Assembly: GCA_021732415.1 (NCBI GenBank)
Contig: JAKFVC010000017.1
Coordinates: forward strand, 1-44,711
Length of the DNA: 44,711 bases
Direction: 5' to 3'
Source of the DNA: Planctomycetaceae bacterium
Lineage (GTDB): Bacteria; Planctomycetota; Planctomycetia; Planctomycetales; Planctomycetaceae
The notes beneath the pieces were generated by a model that was given only the letters and a program-made list of their open reading frames with translations, did no database searches and was not told the origin of the DNA. Below, in pieces: positions 1 to 7,886 of this stretch. Position numbers and translations under genes: made by a program. Each line of letters starts with the position of its first letter. Position 1 is the first letter of the stretch.

Positions 1-38
1 CCTCTCCCCGGAGTACCAGGGCGAGGGGAGCTAGAATC
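1..38. repeat. Dispersed palindromic repeat, family A, copy 1
   Basis: These 38 bases are the exact reverse complement of positions 44665-44702 at the other end of the window. A shorter, more symmetrical relative lies at 21492-21527, downstream of flhG. The core reads CTCGCCCTGGTACTCC and can pair with itself into a hairpin. The remaining stretch up to about position 124 shows nothing else recognisable. Function is unknown; it may be a bidirectional terminator or a mobile palindrome. Confidence 0.75.
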
Positions 39-124
39 AATCTCTTCTCGCGTCGTAGACTTCCCTCAAACGATACATCGGGCCGCCTCTACCATCTTGA
101 TCCCAGCCCAATCAGCAACAAACT

Positions 125-466
125 ATGCCCCCAACCGAACCAATCAACAAACCGCTGGTAGGAGCCATTGGCCTCGTATGCCTGTGCGCCTCCGCGGTTT
201 GCTTTTTCTGGTTTCCCGAGCAAACTTCGGCTCAGTCTGCCACGCTACGGATCGGTGTCGTGATGACGGCTCTGTTCCTGGCCCTCCCGAAATCCGGTGA
301 GCATGTCCGCTGGGAACGACTGACGCCCGTCATCGTCGCCTCGGTGATCATCATGGCTCTGGCCAAGAAAATGGTCCTGGTCATCTTGCCGATGTTGTTG
401 ATCATCGGAATCCTGCTGACCATCTTCCGTCCGCGAGACAAACTGCGGCCGCCCAGAGCCAAGTAA
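125..466 (+). CDS. Small hypothetical membrane protein
   Basis: This 113-residue protein is dominated by hydrophobic stretches at about residues 12-30, 43-55 and 65-100, which fits three or four membrane-spanning helices. It ends in a short basic tail (RPRDKLRPPRAK) that probably faces the cytoplasm. I do not recognise the family and see no catalytic motif. No good ribosome binding site precedes the ATG at 125, so the start could differ. It stands alone, ahead of a palindromic repeat (489-525), and converges with the lipoprotein gene on the other strand. Confidence 0.55.
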   Translation: MPPTEPINKPLVGAIGLVCLCASAVCFFWFPEQTSAQSATLRIGVVMTALFLALPKSGEHVRWERLTPVIVASVIIMALAKKMVLVILPMLLIIGILLTIFRPRDKLRPPRAK

Positions 467-488
467 TCGACCGTCACTACATGACGCG

Positions 489-525
489 TAGGCGAGCCGG
501 GCGGCGTAAGCCCCCGGCTCGCCTA
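489..525. repeat. Intergenic palindrome (GGCGAGCCGGG family)
   Basis: TAGGCGAGCCGGG at the left edge pairs with CCCGGCTCGCCTA at the right edge around a GCGGCGTAAGCC centre. A related copy in the opposite orientation lies at 20517-20546, between flhF and flhG. Here it sits between two convergent genes, where a hairpin could end transcription from both sides. Confidence 0.75.
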
Positions 526-548
526 ATCATCCTTTGGGATGGACTCCG

Positions 549-1787
549 CTACCGAATGGTCACCGGCATCTCCACGGTCACCGTCTGCTTTGCCGTTTCG
601 TCCTTCACATAAAGCTGCAACATGTAATTCCCGGCCCGCAAGCGATCCGGAATCGACAACCACTGCGACAGATGCCGTGATTCCCGCACCACCTGATTCA
701 CTTCTGCGGAGGTCAGCTTGTCGGTGTGATAGGCGATCTTGTTCTGAGCATCCCGCACCTCAATATGCGAGGTGATCCGCGTGATCGTATCACCATTCCG
801 TTCGATCTTTTCCAGTCCGTACAGATCGGTCTGGACCACCAGATGCTGGCCTCGACGCAGGTCCTGGGCATTGATGACCGAGGCCCCATTCCCCGATCGC
901 ACGTCGCGGGTCAGTTCGAATTCTCGCACGCTGAGACGAGACACAGCCGCATCCACATTGGAGACACGCGTACGGCCAATGCCGCTCATCTGCTTGTTGA
1001 CGCCGGGAAAGGCGAGATCTGATTCCTCAGGATCGCGCAATTGAGGCAACGGACCGGGCAATTTTGTCGAGGGACGATGAGCACTGGGGGCCACGCTCGT
1101 CGGCAACGATTCGTCGTCGTCTTCGATCGGCGGAGTGTGGCCGGGACCGCGTTCGAGATCCTCGTCAGACTGTCGCGGCTGCGGAAAGGCTTCGACGGGA
1201 GATCGTTCCATGCTGCGGGTTGACGGTTGATCGTCCGACACCGCTTCCGGGGTCTGCAGATCGACGAGCTGGCGGCGGCGATCGAAGGTGTCGGTGCGTT
1301 CCGCGACCCGTGGCACTTCGGCGGCCAGCGGTTCCGGAGGGGGAGGCGGAGCAATCACCGGCGGACGTGAGGCCGACTTCGAATCCAGTGAGTCATCCAG
1401 CTCGTCGGCAGCGGGAGGAATCGGCACAGGCAAGGCTTCTTCCTCGTCGACTGCGGGTCCCGGAGCTGGACCCGCGTCATTGCTCCCCGGCGGCAGCGGC
1501 GGCGGTACGGGGAGGCCTAACTTCGATTCCGGAGCAGGTCCCGACGGAACATACAAACCGCGCGGGGAATTCGGTGCATACGGTGAGCCTGAAGGATCAG
1601 CCGGAACCGGCTGATATTCAGGTTGTGCTTCATTTCGATTCCAGAACGGCTGCGGCCAGGCTTCCGGCCAGACGTTGATTCGAGCCCGCGGAGCTCGTCC
1701 GCCATGTCCGGCAGCGCAGCCCGTCAACAGTGCTGCAGAGGCCAAACCCGCGATCAGCGAGTGACAGTATTTCGTACGGAACAGCAT
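549..1787 (-). CDS. Proline-rich hypothetical lipoprotein
   Basis: The 412-residue product starts with a lipoprotein signal peptide: a basic N-terminus, a hydrophobic core, and a lipobox ending LLTGC near residue 24. It should be lipid-anchored outside the inner membrane. Residues about 30-270 are low-complexity and rich in Pro, Glu, Ser and Arg, probably an extended spacer. The last 130 residues (from about 280) look like a folded beta-rich domain, with alternating hydrophobic residues around VVQTDLYGLEKI and YMLQLYVKDE. This resembles domains that mediate protein contacts, but I cannot name a family. The ATG at 1787 is preceded by AGGGAGAG at good spacing, which supports the start. Confidence 0.8.
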   Translation of the reverse strand: MLFRTKYCHSLIAGLASAALLTGCAAGHGGRAPRARINVWPEAWPQPFWNRNEAQPEYQPVPADPSGSPYAPNSPRGLYVPSGPAPESKLGLPVPPPLPPGSNDAGPAPGPAVDEEEALPVPIPPAADELDDSLDSKSASRPPVIAPPPPPEPLAAEVPRVAERTDTFDRRRQLVDLQTPEAVSDDQPSTRSMERSPVEAFPQPRQSDEDLERGPGHTPPIEDDDESLPTSVAPSAHRPSTKLPGPLPQLRDPEESDLAFPGVNKQMSGIGRTRVSNVDAAVSRLSVREFELTRDVRSGNGASVINAQDLRRGQHLVVQTDLYGLEKIERNGDTITRITSHIEVRDAQNKIAYHTDKLTSAEVNQVVRESRHLSQWLSIPDRLRAGNYMLQLYVKDETAKQTVTVEMPVTIR

Positions 1788-2246
1788 GATCTCTCCCTAA
1801 AGACGAGGGAATCCCGCGTCTGAGCAGGTTGCAAACAATTGCTGCATGACCTAGAAACGGCAAGCCCGTGCAGATTGTCTCCTCAAGAGAAATCGGATCA
1901 TCCCGCAACGCTGGCACATCAGATTCAGCACGACTGACAGGACTCGGCCAACCCGGCCGCCGGTTATGCTTAGCGCGCCAATCCTTCGTGATATGCGCAA
2001 TGAGAGCGATCTTCGTATCGTGCAGAAAATGACGTTTGTAGCGACTTTGAGTTCTGCCAAAGGAGCGAGCAGCAGAACTCGCCAAGAGTTCTGGCTGTGC
2101 TGCTGACAGTCCCCAAAATTCGACTTGCCACCGTTAAAATGGGAATTGTAAAATCCGGTCTAGACGGTACCGGGTTTGAGCGGCCTCACTGCGCTTTTCA
2201 ACCCACCATTTCACGGACGATTTGCGACACCCGAAGGAGCGACCGC
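1788..2246. other. Intergenic region between divergent genes
   Basis: This stretch separates the lipoprotein gene (minus strand) from the acidic-protein gene (plus strand). It holds the family B palindrome at 2071-2096. An in-frame upstream extension of the plus-strand gene from 2097 is unlikely to be translated. The ribosome binding site AAGGAG lies just before the ATG at 2247, and the extension overlaps repeat-adjacent sequence. Promoters for both genes must lie here, but I could not place convincing -35/-10 boxes. Confidence 0.5.
2071..2096. repeat. Dispersed palindromic repeat, family B, copy 1
   Basis: AGCAGAACTCGCCAAGAGTTCTGGCT is imperfectly self-complementary (AGAACTC with GAGTTCT). 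The same unit occurs in inverted orientation at 37497-37530, after the exporter operon, and at 43974-44006, near the right end. All three copies lie outside or at the edge of genes. Confidence 0.75.
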
Positions 2247-2933
2247 ATGTTCGACATTCATCAACAACTCTTCGATGAAGATGGGAACCGAAACGACGAT
2301 GAGATCGCCGACTACATCGACGATCTGACAACAGAGTTCACAGACTCACCCGAAGCCCAGCCGATCATGGAGACCTACGGGGAAATCGGCTGGTGTCAAT
2401 CGATGATGGACTTGTCCATCAACCACCTCGGAAGCACGCCGGCTGAAATGACCGTGCATGATTTCAATGAAGTCGTCTATGACCTCATGCCGCGCAAGGT
2501 CACGATCGAGTCAGAATATGCCTTCGAGATCATCGCCGAATTGAAGGCCTTCTGGAAGTTTGTAGCTCGTCAGTATGGATTGCAAAACGCCCAGCAAATC
2601 TATGACTCGATCGACGAAACAGCCGCGGACGATTTGGAAGCGGAACTTGGAGACTCATCCAACTTTGGCATGGCCAAGTCGTTCTTCACGATGGGACTGG
2701 CTGCCGGTTACGACATGACCACCGAGGCTGGCCTGCTCGCCTTTCAAGCCGCCTTTAACTCCCGCGGCGCAACAGTCCCCCTGCCGGGCTCAGACCCCCG
2801 GAATCCGACGATGGTGCATGTTTTTGATTCATTCGGATTTGAGAATACTCGTCCGCATCACGGCGCAGTCTTGAAAAAGAAGCGTCTGGAAAAGAAACGC
2901 CAGCGAGCCGCGAAGAAAAAGAACCGGAGATAG
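2247..2933 (+). CDS. Hypothetical acidic protein with lysine-rich tail
   Basis: I do not recognise this 228-residue protein. Starting at MFDIHQQL, residues 1-100 are strongly acidic, with runs such as EDGNRNDDE. The middle is predicted to be mostly helical. The last 20 residues are almost all Lys and Arg (KKKRLEKKRQRAAKKKNRR), a tail that could touch nucleic acid or the ribosome. There is no signal peptide or membrane helix, so it should be cytoplasmic. The ATG at 2247 has AAGGAG seven bases upstream. It ends five bases before the convergent DUF1559 gene. Confidence 0.75.
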   Translation: MFDIHQQLFDEDGNRNDDEIADYIDDLTTEFTDSPEAQPIMETYGEIGWCQSMMDLSINHLGSTPAEMTVHDFNEVVYDLMPRKVTIESEYAFEIIAELKAFWKFVARQYGLQNAQQIYDSIDETAADDLEAELGDSSNFGMAKSFFTMGLAAGYDMTTEAGLLAFQAAFNSRGATVPLPGSDPRNPTMVHVFDSFGFENTRPHHGAVLKKKRLEKKRQRAAKKKNRR

Positions 2934-2938
2934 GCGAT

Positions 2939-3832
2939 TTAAAACTCGCCGAGGACGTTGCCGTCGTTATGGATGCCGAAGTTTTGCCAGAGCGTCAGAT
3001 TGATATTGTCACTGACGAAGCGGACTGAGCCATCACAGATTAACGTATGCACTCCGCCCACATGTCGGCTGCGAGACGAGAGAATCACGGCCCGGTTGTT
3101 CCAGGCTGAATACACTCCCGTACACGGAGCGTAGGTCTGATTACTACAGGCCACACCGGATCGAAAATTATCGGGAATTCCCGTGTTCGGTGTCCGGTTA
3201 TGCTGATACAGCGGCCCCTCGGGATAGTGCATCACTCCGCGGAAGTCATCGGCCGGAGCCTTGACCAGTTCGCTGACCAACGCCGTGTTCGAACTGCCAT
3301 CGGTGACATCTCGCAGCCCGCGGTTCACTCGCGTTTCGAACATAGCCACCGGCCCCCGGGCGGGAGCACTCGGATTGACGTCCGACGTATTCACTTGCGG
3401 ACCGATGCCGTTGTTGCCGGCATAATTTCCGCGGCCGTAATAGGTCAAGGAAGGACCGCTATTCGGATCCGAGGGACATTGGAATCCAGGCACCAGCGTT
3501 TGCGAGATCGTCGTATTGTTGTTCGGCAGGCTCCCGAAATTCTGAGCCAGGTTTTGTGTCTTATAGAGGTTAGTCAGTTCGAGATAAGGATAGATCGACA
3601 AGATCCAGGTGTTCTCACCGACGGGATAGTAGTACCCATTGGGGAACATGTTGAAGGTGTCGTGATAATTGTGCAGCGCGAGCCCAATCTGTTTGAGATT
3701 GTTCTTACACTGCGATCGCCGAGCCGCTTCCCGAGCCTGCTGGACAGCCGGCAGCAACAAGGCGATCAGGACGGCGATGATGGCGATGACCACCAGCAAT
3801 TCAATCAGCGTGAAACCCTTTCGAATCCGCAT
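2939..3832 (-). CDS. DUF1559 domain-containing pseudopilin-like protein
   Basis: The N-terminus ([18 protein letters not shown]) is a type IV prepilin/type II secretion pseudopilin signal, with expected prepilin peptidase cleavage after the Gly of KGFTLIE. A long hydrophobic helix follows. The [18 protein letters not shown] segment after it is the hallmark of the DUF1559 family, which is hugely expanded in planctomycetes. Near the C-terminus the H-x9-DG motif is intact ([12 protein letters not shown]). The length of 297 residues is normal for the family. The product should sit in the inner membrane with its body outside; its biological role is not established. It is a close paralogue of the gene at 4844-5749, sharing [11 protein letters not shown] and PNTGIPD. 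Confidence 0.93.
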   Translation of the reverse strand: MRIRKGFTLIELLVVIAIIAVLIALLLPAVQQAREAARRSQCKNNLKQIGLALHNYHDTFNMFPNGYYYPVGENTWILSIYPYLELTNLYKTQNLAQNFGSLPNNNTTISQTLVPGFQCPSDPNSGPSLTYYGRGNYAGNNGIGPQVNTSDVNPSAPARGPVAMFETRVNRGLRDVTDGSSNTALVSELVKAPADDFRGVMHYPEGPLYQHNRTPNTGIPDNFRSGVACSNQTYAPCTGVYSAWNNRAVILSSRSRHVGGVHTLICDGSVRFVSDNINLTLWQNFGIHNDGNVLGEF

Positions 3833-4285
3833 GCGAACCTCCGCAAACTTTGGAATTGCGTCTCACGGTGATTGATTACTGACTAATCAGTGGCGCTATA
3901 CTGACAAATAGGACACTGACGATCAACCTCGCGAATTTGAGAAGTCAGTTCGCGACCATCCAGAATAGCGAATCCGCCCCGTTGCCGGTCAAGATCTATG
4001 CGATTCGATTCGGTGGTATTTCCAGGATCCCTGGAATACGAGATCAGCCGAAAATTCACGCCAGCGTGATGAAAATTCGGCCATCCATCCCAGTCCGTAT
4101 GACTGATACGCATTGGGGAACTGCCCGATCCGCCGATCTGGGCCGAAAAGAAAAATCCTCGTTCGCGAAGTGATCTCCGCTCACGAGGATTCAATTCTTG
4201 TTCGGACTTGGTTGCCGAGCTGCTATAAGCCCAGCGATAATGACAATATGTCTACAGTAGATCACAGCCTGCTGAGGAGGGTCGA
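3833..4285. other. Intergenic region upstream of DUF1559 gene
   Basis: No convincing gene is visible. A minus-strand reading frame at 3883-4194 has no recognisable protein features. The stretch includes a terminator-like hairpin (4151-4191) that would end the lipoprotein transcript. The remaining 300 bases must then contain the promoter of the downstream DUF1559 gene. Confidence 0.5.
4151..4191 (-). terminator. Probable intrinsic terminator after lipoprotein gene
   Basis: On the minus strand AATCCTCGT pairs with ACGAGGATT, and the stem is followed by TTTCTTTTC. It lies about 100 bases downstream of the lipoprotein stop codon at 4286. The loop of about 20 bases is larger than usual. Confidence 0.55.
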
Positions 4286-4738
4286 CTATTTCGACTTCAA
4301 GTCGAAGTTTTCCTGGTTGCTGCCGGGCTTCACCACTAACGACAGATTCGATTTCTTGTTGTACTGATCGGGAATATACATTTCCAGATTGTTGACGGCC
4401 CCCCCCGCCGAAGGCCCGGTGGCCGCAGATCCTGCCACTCCTTTGACGTCAGTCTTCCCAGTCGAGCGCATCGCCGTGATCTCAACTCGATGCTTGCCCA
4501 CCACGGGGCCCTGTTCGGCCGGAGTCTGGTACTTGCCGTTCTCAATTGAGGCACCAGTGGACGGCCCGACGACTCCCTCGGCTGGGATAAAGGCGATGGA
4601 CCCGTTCTCAACCGGTTTGCCGTCAAATTTCACGGTCCCGTATAGGCTGGCACGACCACCTTTGCCTCCCCCGCAACCTGGCACACAGCAGTGCACAATC
4701 AGGAAGAGACCAACAACTGCGAGACGCGGAACGGACAT
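4286..4738 (-). CDS. Small lipoprotein with carboxypeptidase-regulatory-like fold
   Basis: About 150 residues with a signal peptide and lipobox-like VPGC, followed by GGGKGG. The body (LYGTVKFDGKPVENGSIAFIP, then GKYQTP and KHRVEIT) matches small transthyretin/carboxypeptidase-regulatory-like beta-sandwich lipoproteins. In planctomycetes these commonly sit beside DUF1559 genes. The ATG at 4738 has GGAG six bases upstream and is preferred over an in-frame GTG at 4750. It is transcribed after the DUF1559 gene at 4844-5749 (105-base gap), so the two are probably one unit. Role unknown; likely a cell-surface structural or binding protein. Confidence 0.85.
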   Translation of the reverse strand: MSVPRLAVVGLFLIVHCCVPGCGGGKGGRASLYGTVKFDGKPVENGSIAFIPAEGVVGPSTGASIENGKYQTPAEQGPVVGKHRVEITAMRSTGKTDVKGVAGSAATGPSAGGAVNNLEMYIPDQYNKKSNLSLVVKPGSNQENFDLKSK

Positions 4739-4843
4739 CGATGACTCCACGCGCTGACGAGAAAAAGGAACGCTGATGGTACTGATTCGCGACCAGTATG
4801 CCCTGCAGCGCCGCTCGGCAAACCGGGGCGCAACTTGCCAGGT

Positions 4844-5749
4844 TTAGAACTCGCCCAGTACCTCACCTTTGTCTTGTGTTCCCAACCCCTGCCAGATCGT
4901 CAGACTGATGTTGTCGCTGATGAATCGCCCACTTCCGTCGCCCATCAAGACATGCACACCGCCGATATGCTGGCTGCGAGCTGACATCGTAATCTGACGA
5001 TCGTTATAGGCCGAGTGAGTTCCGACACACGGTGCTCGCGCAACCGAAACACACAGACTGGTTCGAATGCCATCCGGAATTCCCGTATTGGGAGTTCGAT
5101 CGTGCTGATACAACGACCCCTCGGGATAGTGCATGACGCCGCGAAAATCGTTACCGTCAACCTTGATGATCTCGGAAACCAGCACCGTATTGCTGGTCCC
5201 ATCCAAGAAGTCCCGCATCTCAGTCTTGCTGTTCATGGTAAACGGTCCTGAGATCCGCGAGGGATCCTTCGGCGTGGTCAAGCTCTGCAGTGCGCCGATT
5301 CCCGAATTCGCCACATAGTTTCCTCGGCGGTAAGCATTCAGGGCGAGATCGACACTGCGATCGGAGGGACACAACATCATCGGAATCAAAATCGTCGTAA
5401 TCTCATAAGACGGATTGCCCGGGCTGCTGGTGCAGCCGAAGCAGGAGCTGAAATTCGCCTTGTTGTAGATCGCCTGCTGATCAATATTCGGCAAGATCAT
5501 CGAGATCCAAGTGGCCTCGTTCTGAGCATTGGTCTGAAAATTCTGAATCGCCCCCGGGGGCAGGGCCCGGAACGTGTCGTGATAATTGTGCAGCGCCAAG
5601 CCCAACTGCTTGATGTTGTTCTTGCACTGCGACCGTCGAGCGGCCTCGCGGGCTTGCTGCACGGCAGGGAGCAGCAATGCAATCAAGACGGCGATGATGG
5701 CAATCACCACGAGCAGTTCAATCAGCGTGAAGCCTTTTCGTTGTGACAT
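4844..5749 (-). CDS. DUF1559 domain-containing pseudopilin-like protein
   Basis: This second DUF1559 protein (about 301 residues) has [18 protein letters not shown] at the N-terminus, so a prepilin-type cleavage site after Gly and an inner-membrane helix. The conserved [17 protein letters not shown] follows. The C-terminal H-x9-DG motif (HIGGVHVLMGDG) is intact. It ends in EVLGEF, as its paralogue at 2939-3832 ends in NVLGEF. The ATG at 5749 has AGGA at proper spacing; the in-frame ATG at 5761 would add only four residues. Two perfect palindromes, starting about 50 bases upstream, may control it. Confidence 0.93.
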   Translation of the reverse strand: MSQRKGFTLIELLVVIAIIAVLIALLLPAVQQAREAARRSQCKNNIKQLGLALHNYHDTFRALPPGAIQNFQTNAQNEATWISMILPNIDQQAIYNKANFSSCFGCTSSPGNPSYEITTILIPMMLCPSDRSVDLALNAYRRGNYVANSGIGALQSLTTPKDPSRISGPFTMNSKTEMRDFLDGTSNTVLVSEIIKVDGNDFRGVMHYPEGSLYQHDRTPNTGIPDGIRTSLCVSVARAPCVGTHSAYNDRQITMSARSQHIGGVHVLMGDGSGRFISDNISLTIWQGLGTQDKGEVLGEF

Positions 5750-5799
5750 CTTGTTCCTCATTATCTTTTAGACAAAAAGCAGAGAATGAATTGTGTTCA

Positions 5800-5846
5800 G
5801 ATTGTCGACAATCAAAACGGAATTGTCAAACAAATTGTCGACAATC
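5800..5846 (-). promoter_or_regulatory. Twin palindromic operator candidate
   Basis: ATTGTCGACAAT occurs twice, at 5801-5812 (14-base palindrome with its flanks) and 5834-5845. The centres are 33 bases apart, close to three helical turns. A single half-site ATTGTC lies between them at 5822, and a degenerate copy lies at 5912 (ATTGTCGGCAA). The pair sits about 50-100 bases upstream of the DUF1559 start at 5749, a plausible position for a dimeric repressor or activator. The cognate regulator is unknown. Confidence 0.5.
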
Positions 5847-5849
5847 GAC

Positions 5850-6194
5850 ACCAAACCGTCCGCGTCGCAAATCGTGTGCGCAAAAGGAAACTCTGAGGCC
5901 AAACCCAATGAATTGTCGGCAACTCACGCACTGGAATGGATCAGTCTAGCGAGAGATTCTGAGGCCAGTAGAACAAAATCGGACTCCCATCCACCGACAT
6001 ACGATGTGGTGAGCGGTTTCTGATTTTTTTATATTCTGACTTTATCTGTGCAGGAAGAGCCAGCAGGGTGCTGAACGATCTGGCAAGTCGCCGGAAAACC
6101 GGAATTGCCTGGCCAATGATTTCGAAGGCGTGACACCCGACAGACCGCAGCGATAACATATCGGAACTCAATCATCCTTCAGGAGAGTCTCCCG
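5850..6194. other. Intergenic region before hydrolase gene
   Basis: The stretch separates the divergent DUF1559 and hydrolase genes. Apart from the degenerate ATTGTC site near 5912 and a T-rich run near 6024-6034, no gene, hairpin or clear promoter was found. CAGGAGAG at 6180 is the ribosome binding site of the hydrolase. Confidence 0.45.
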
Positions 6195-7226
6195 ATGCTT
6201 CGTCAGCCTACATCTGCCGCACCGTTGCTCTATCCGGAACATAACGACCTGTCGTACTACCTGGATCCGAACGGGTACCCGCGCCCCATTCTGACGCCCG
6301 CCGACTGGCAGATCCGCAAACAACACGTCATCGCTCACATGGAGCAGGTGATGGGCAAATTGCCCGATCGCACTCAGCGAGTCCCCCTGAATCTGGAGTC
6401 ACTGGAAGAGGTCCCGCTCGAAGGGATCATTCGCGAGAAGATCGAATATCAGACCGAAGCCGACACGCGCGTGCGGGCCTACCTGTTCCGCCCCGCCAAG
6501 AAAGGCGCAGAAAAACTGCCGGCGGTGCTCTGTCTGCATCAGACGATCGGCATCGGGAAGCAAGAACCCGCGGGACTGGGTGGCAGTCCCAACCTGCATT
6601 ACGCGTTACATCTCGCCCAGCGCGGCTATGTGACGCTCGCCCCCGACTACCCGTCGTTCGGCGACTACAAGTACGATTTCGCCCCGGCTCACGGTTACAT
6701 CAGCGGATCGATGAAAGCGATCTGGGACAACATGCGGGCCATCGACCTGCTGGAAGGCCTGCCGCAAGTCGATCCCAAACGCATCGGCTGCATCGGGCAT
6801 TCACTGGGTGGCCACAACACGATGTTCACCGCAGTCTTCGACGAGCGAATCAAAGCCCTGGTCTCGAACTGCGGGTTCACCCGTTTCCCGAAGTACTACG
6901 GCGGGGCGCTCAAAGGCTGGACCAGCGATCGTTACATGCCGCTGATCAACAAGAACTACGCCAACAATCCGAACCTCGTCCCCTTCGACTTCCCCGAAAT
7001 CGTCGCCGCGTTCGCCCCGCGCGCCTTCCTGGCAAGCTCACCGAAAGGGGACAACAACTTTGAGGTCTCGGGGGTGGTCGACAGCATCGCCTCAGCCCAG
7101 CACATTTACGACTTGCTGGGAGTCTCGGACCGATTGCAGGCCAACTACCCCGATTGCGCCCACGACTTCCCGGAAGATGTCCGCAAAGTGGCGTACGCGT
7201 TTTTTGATCTGCATTTACAATCGTAG
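6195..7226 (+). CDS. Alpha/beta hydrolase, dienelactone-hydrolase-like
   Basis: A 343-residue serine hydrolase without a signal peptide. The nucleophile elbow is GHSLGG with Ser203. His323 in CAHDF is the catalytic base, and Asp286 (in PKGDNN) is the likely acid. The oxyanion region is around LCLHQTIG at about residue 113. The layout (cap-free core, late Asp and His) fits the dienelactone hydrolase/acetyl xylan esterase-like group common in planctomycetes. The substrate cannot be read from sequence. CAGGAGAG precedes the ATG at good spacing. A small gene follows after 19 bases, so they are likely co-transcribed. Confidence 0.88.
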   Translation: MLRQPTSAAPLLYPEHNDLSYYLDPNGYPRPILTPADWQIRKQHVIAHMEQVMGKLPDRTQRVPLNLESLEEVPLEGIIREKIEYQTEADTRVRAYLFRPAKKGAEKLPAVLCLHQTIGIGKQEPAGLGGSPNLHYALHLAQRGYVTLAPDYPSFGDYKYDFAPAHGYISGSMKAIWDNMRAIDLLEGLPQVDPKRIGCIGHSLGGHNTMFTAVFDERIKALVSNCGFTRFPKYYGGALKGWTSDRYMPLINKNYANNPNLVPFDFPEIVAAFAPRAFLASSPKGDNNFEVSGVVDSIASAQHIYDLLGVSDRLQANYPDCAHDFPEDVRKVAYAFFDLHLQS

Positions 7227-7245
7227 CAGCCGCCGTGGGACCATC

Positions 7246-7755
7246 ATGGAAATACCAACAGAACTGGAAATCAATCCCCTCCCTGAGGACTTAGATGGCC
7301 AATGGGCCGTGCGGCATTTTCTCGGCAAGACCGTTGAGGATGCAGAGTTGATGTTTCGGCTGAAGCTGGATTACAACGGCGAAGACCTGATGCATATGGG
7401 ACCGGTCGCGTTTCGGTATTACTTTCCTGCAGTCTGCCGATACATTCAAAGCCACCTGCCCGATGGCTCTCCCCAAATCTTTTCAGCATTTCTCGCACTG
7501 GTAAATTTCTGGTTGGAATCCGATCCGGACAGGTTGCGCCCGGTCGCCGCGCAAGCAGCCGAGTTGTTTAGCGAAATTCTCTCGCGCTCGACCGGGTTTG
7601 AAGAGTTCGAGGAGCTGATTCGCAACGTTCAAACGCTACCTGAATACAAGACTGCACTGTCCCAAGAGGACCGTGATTTGATTGCATTGGAGGCGAATCT
7701 ACAGTCGCGACTTATGGATGCAATTGCGGCTCTGACAGCGTTGAATACCCGATGA
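7246..7755 (+). CDS. Hypothetical small cytoplasmic protein
   Basis: This 169-residue acidic, mostly helical protein has no signal peptide or membrane segment. An aromatic patch (VAFRYYFPAVCRYI, near residue 55) recalls small DUF6714-like proteins, but I cannot confirm that. The ATG at 7246 starts 19 bases after the hydrolase stop and has only a weak ribosome binding site (GTGGGA). This suggests translation coupled to the hydrolase. The longer in-frame reading from 7060 overlaps the hydrolase gene and was rejected. Confidence 0.7.
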   Translation: MEIPTELEINPLPEDLDGQWAVRHFLGKTVEDAELMFRLKLDYNGEDLMHMGPVAFRYYFPAVCRYIQSHLPDGSPQIFSAFLALVNFWLESDPDRLRPVAAQAAELFSEILSRSTGFEEFEELIRNVQTLPEYKTALSQEDRDLIALEANLQSRLMDAIAALTALNTR

Positions 7756-7886
7756 ATTTGAAGAGCATGAGACAAGATCCAACGTAAGTAAGAAGCGAGA
7801 GTATCCGTGTTACAGAACAAGCTTATGCAGTTGCTATAATACAACCGGTGTCGGATTCCAATCGCGGGCCAGGTGAAGGGGAACGT

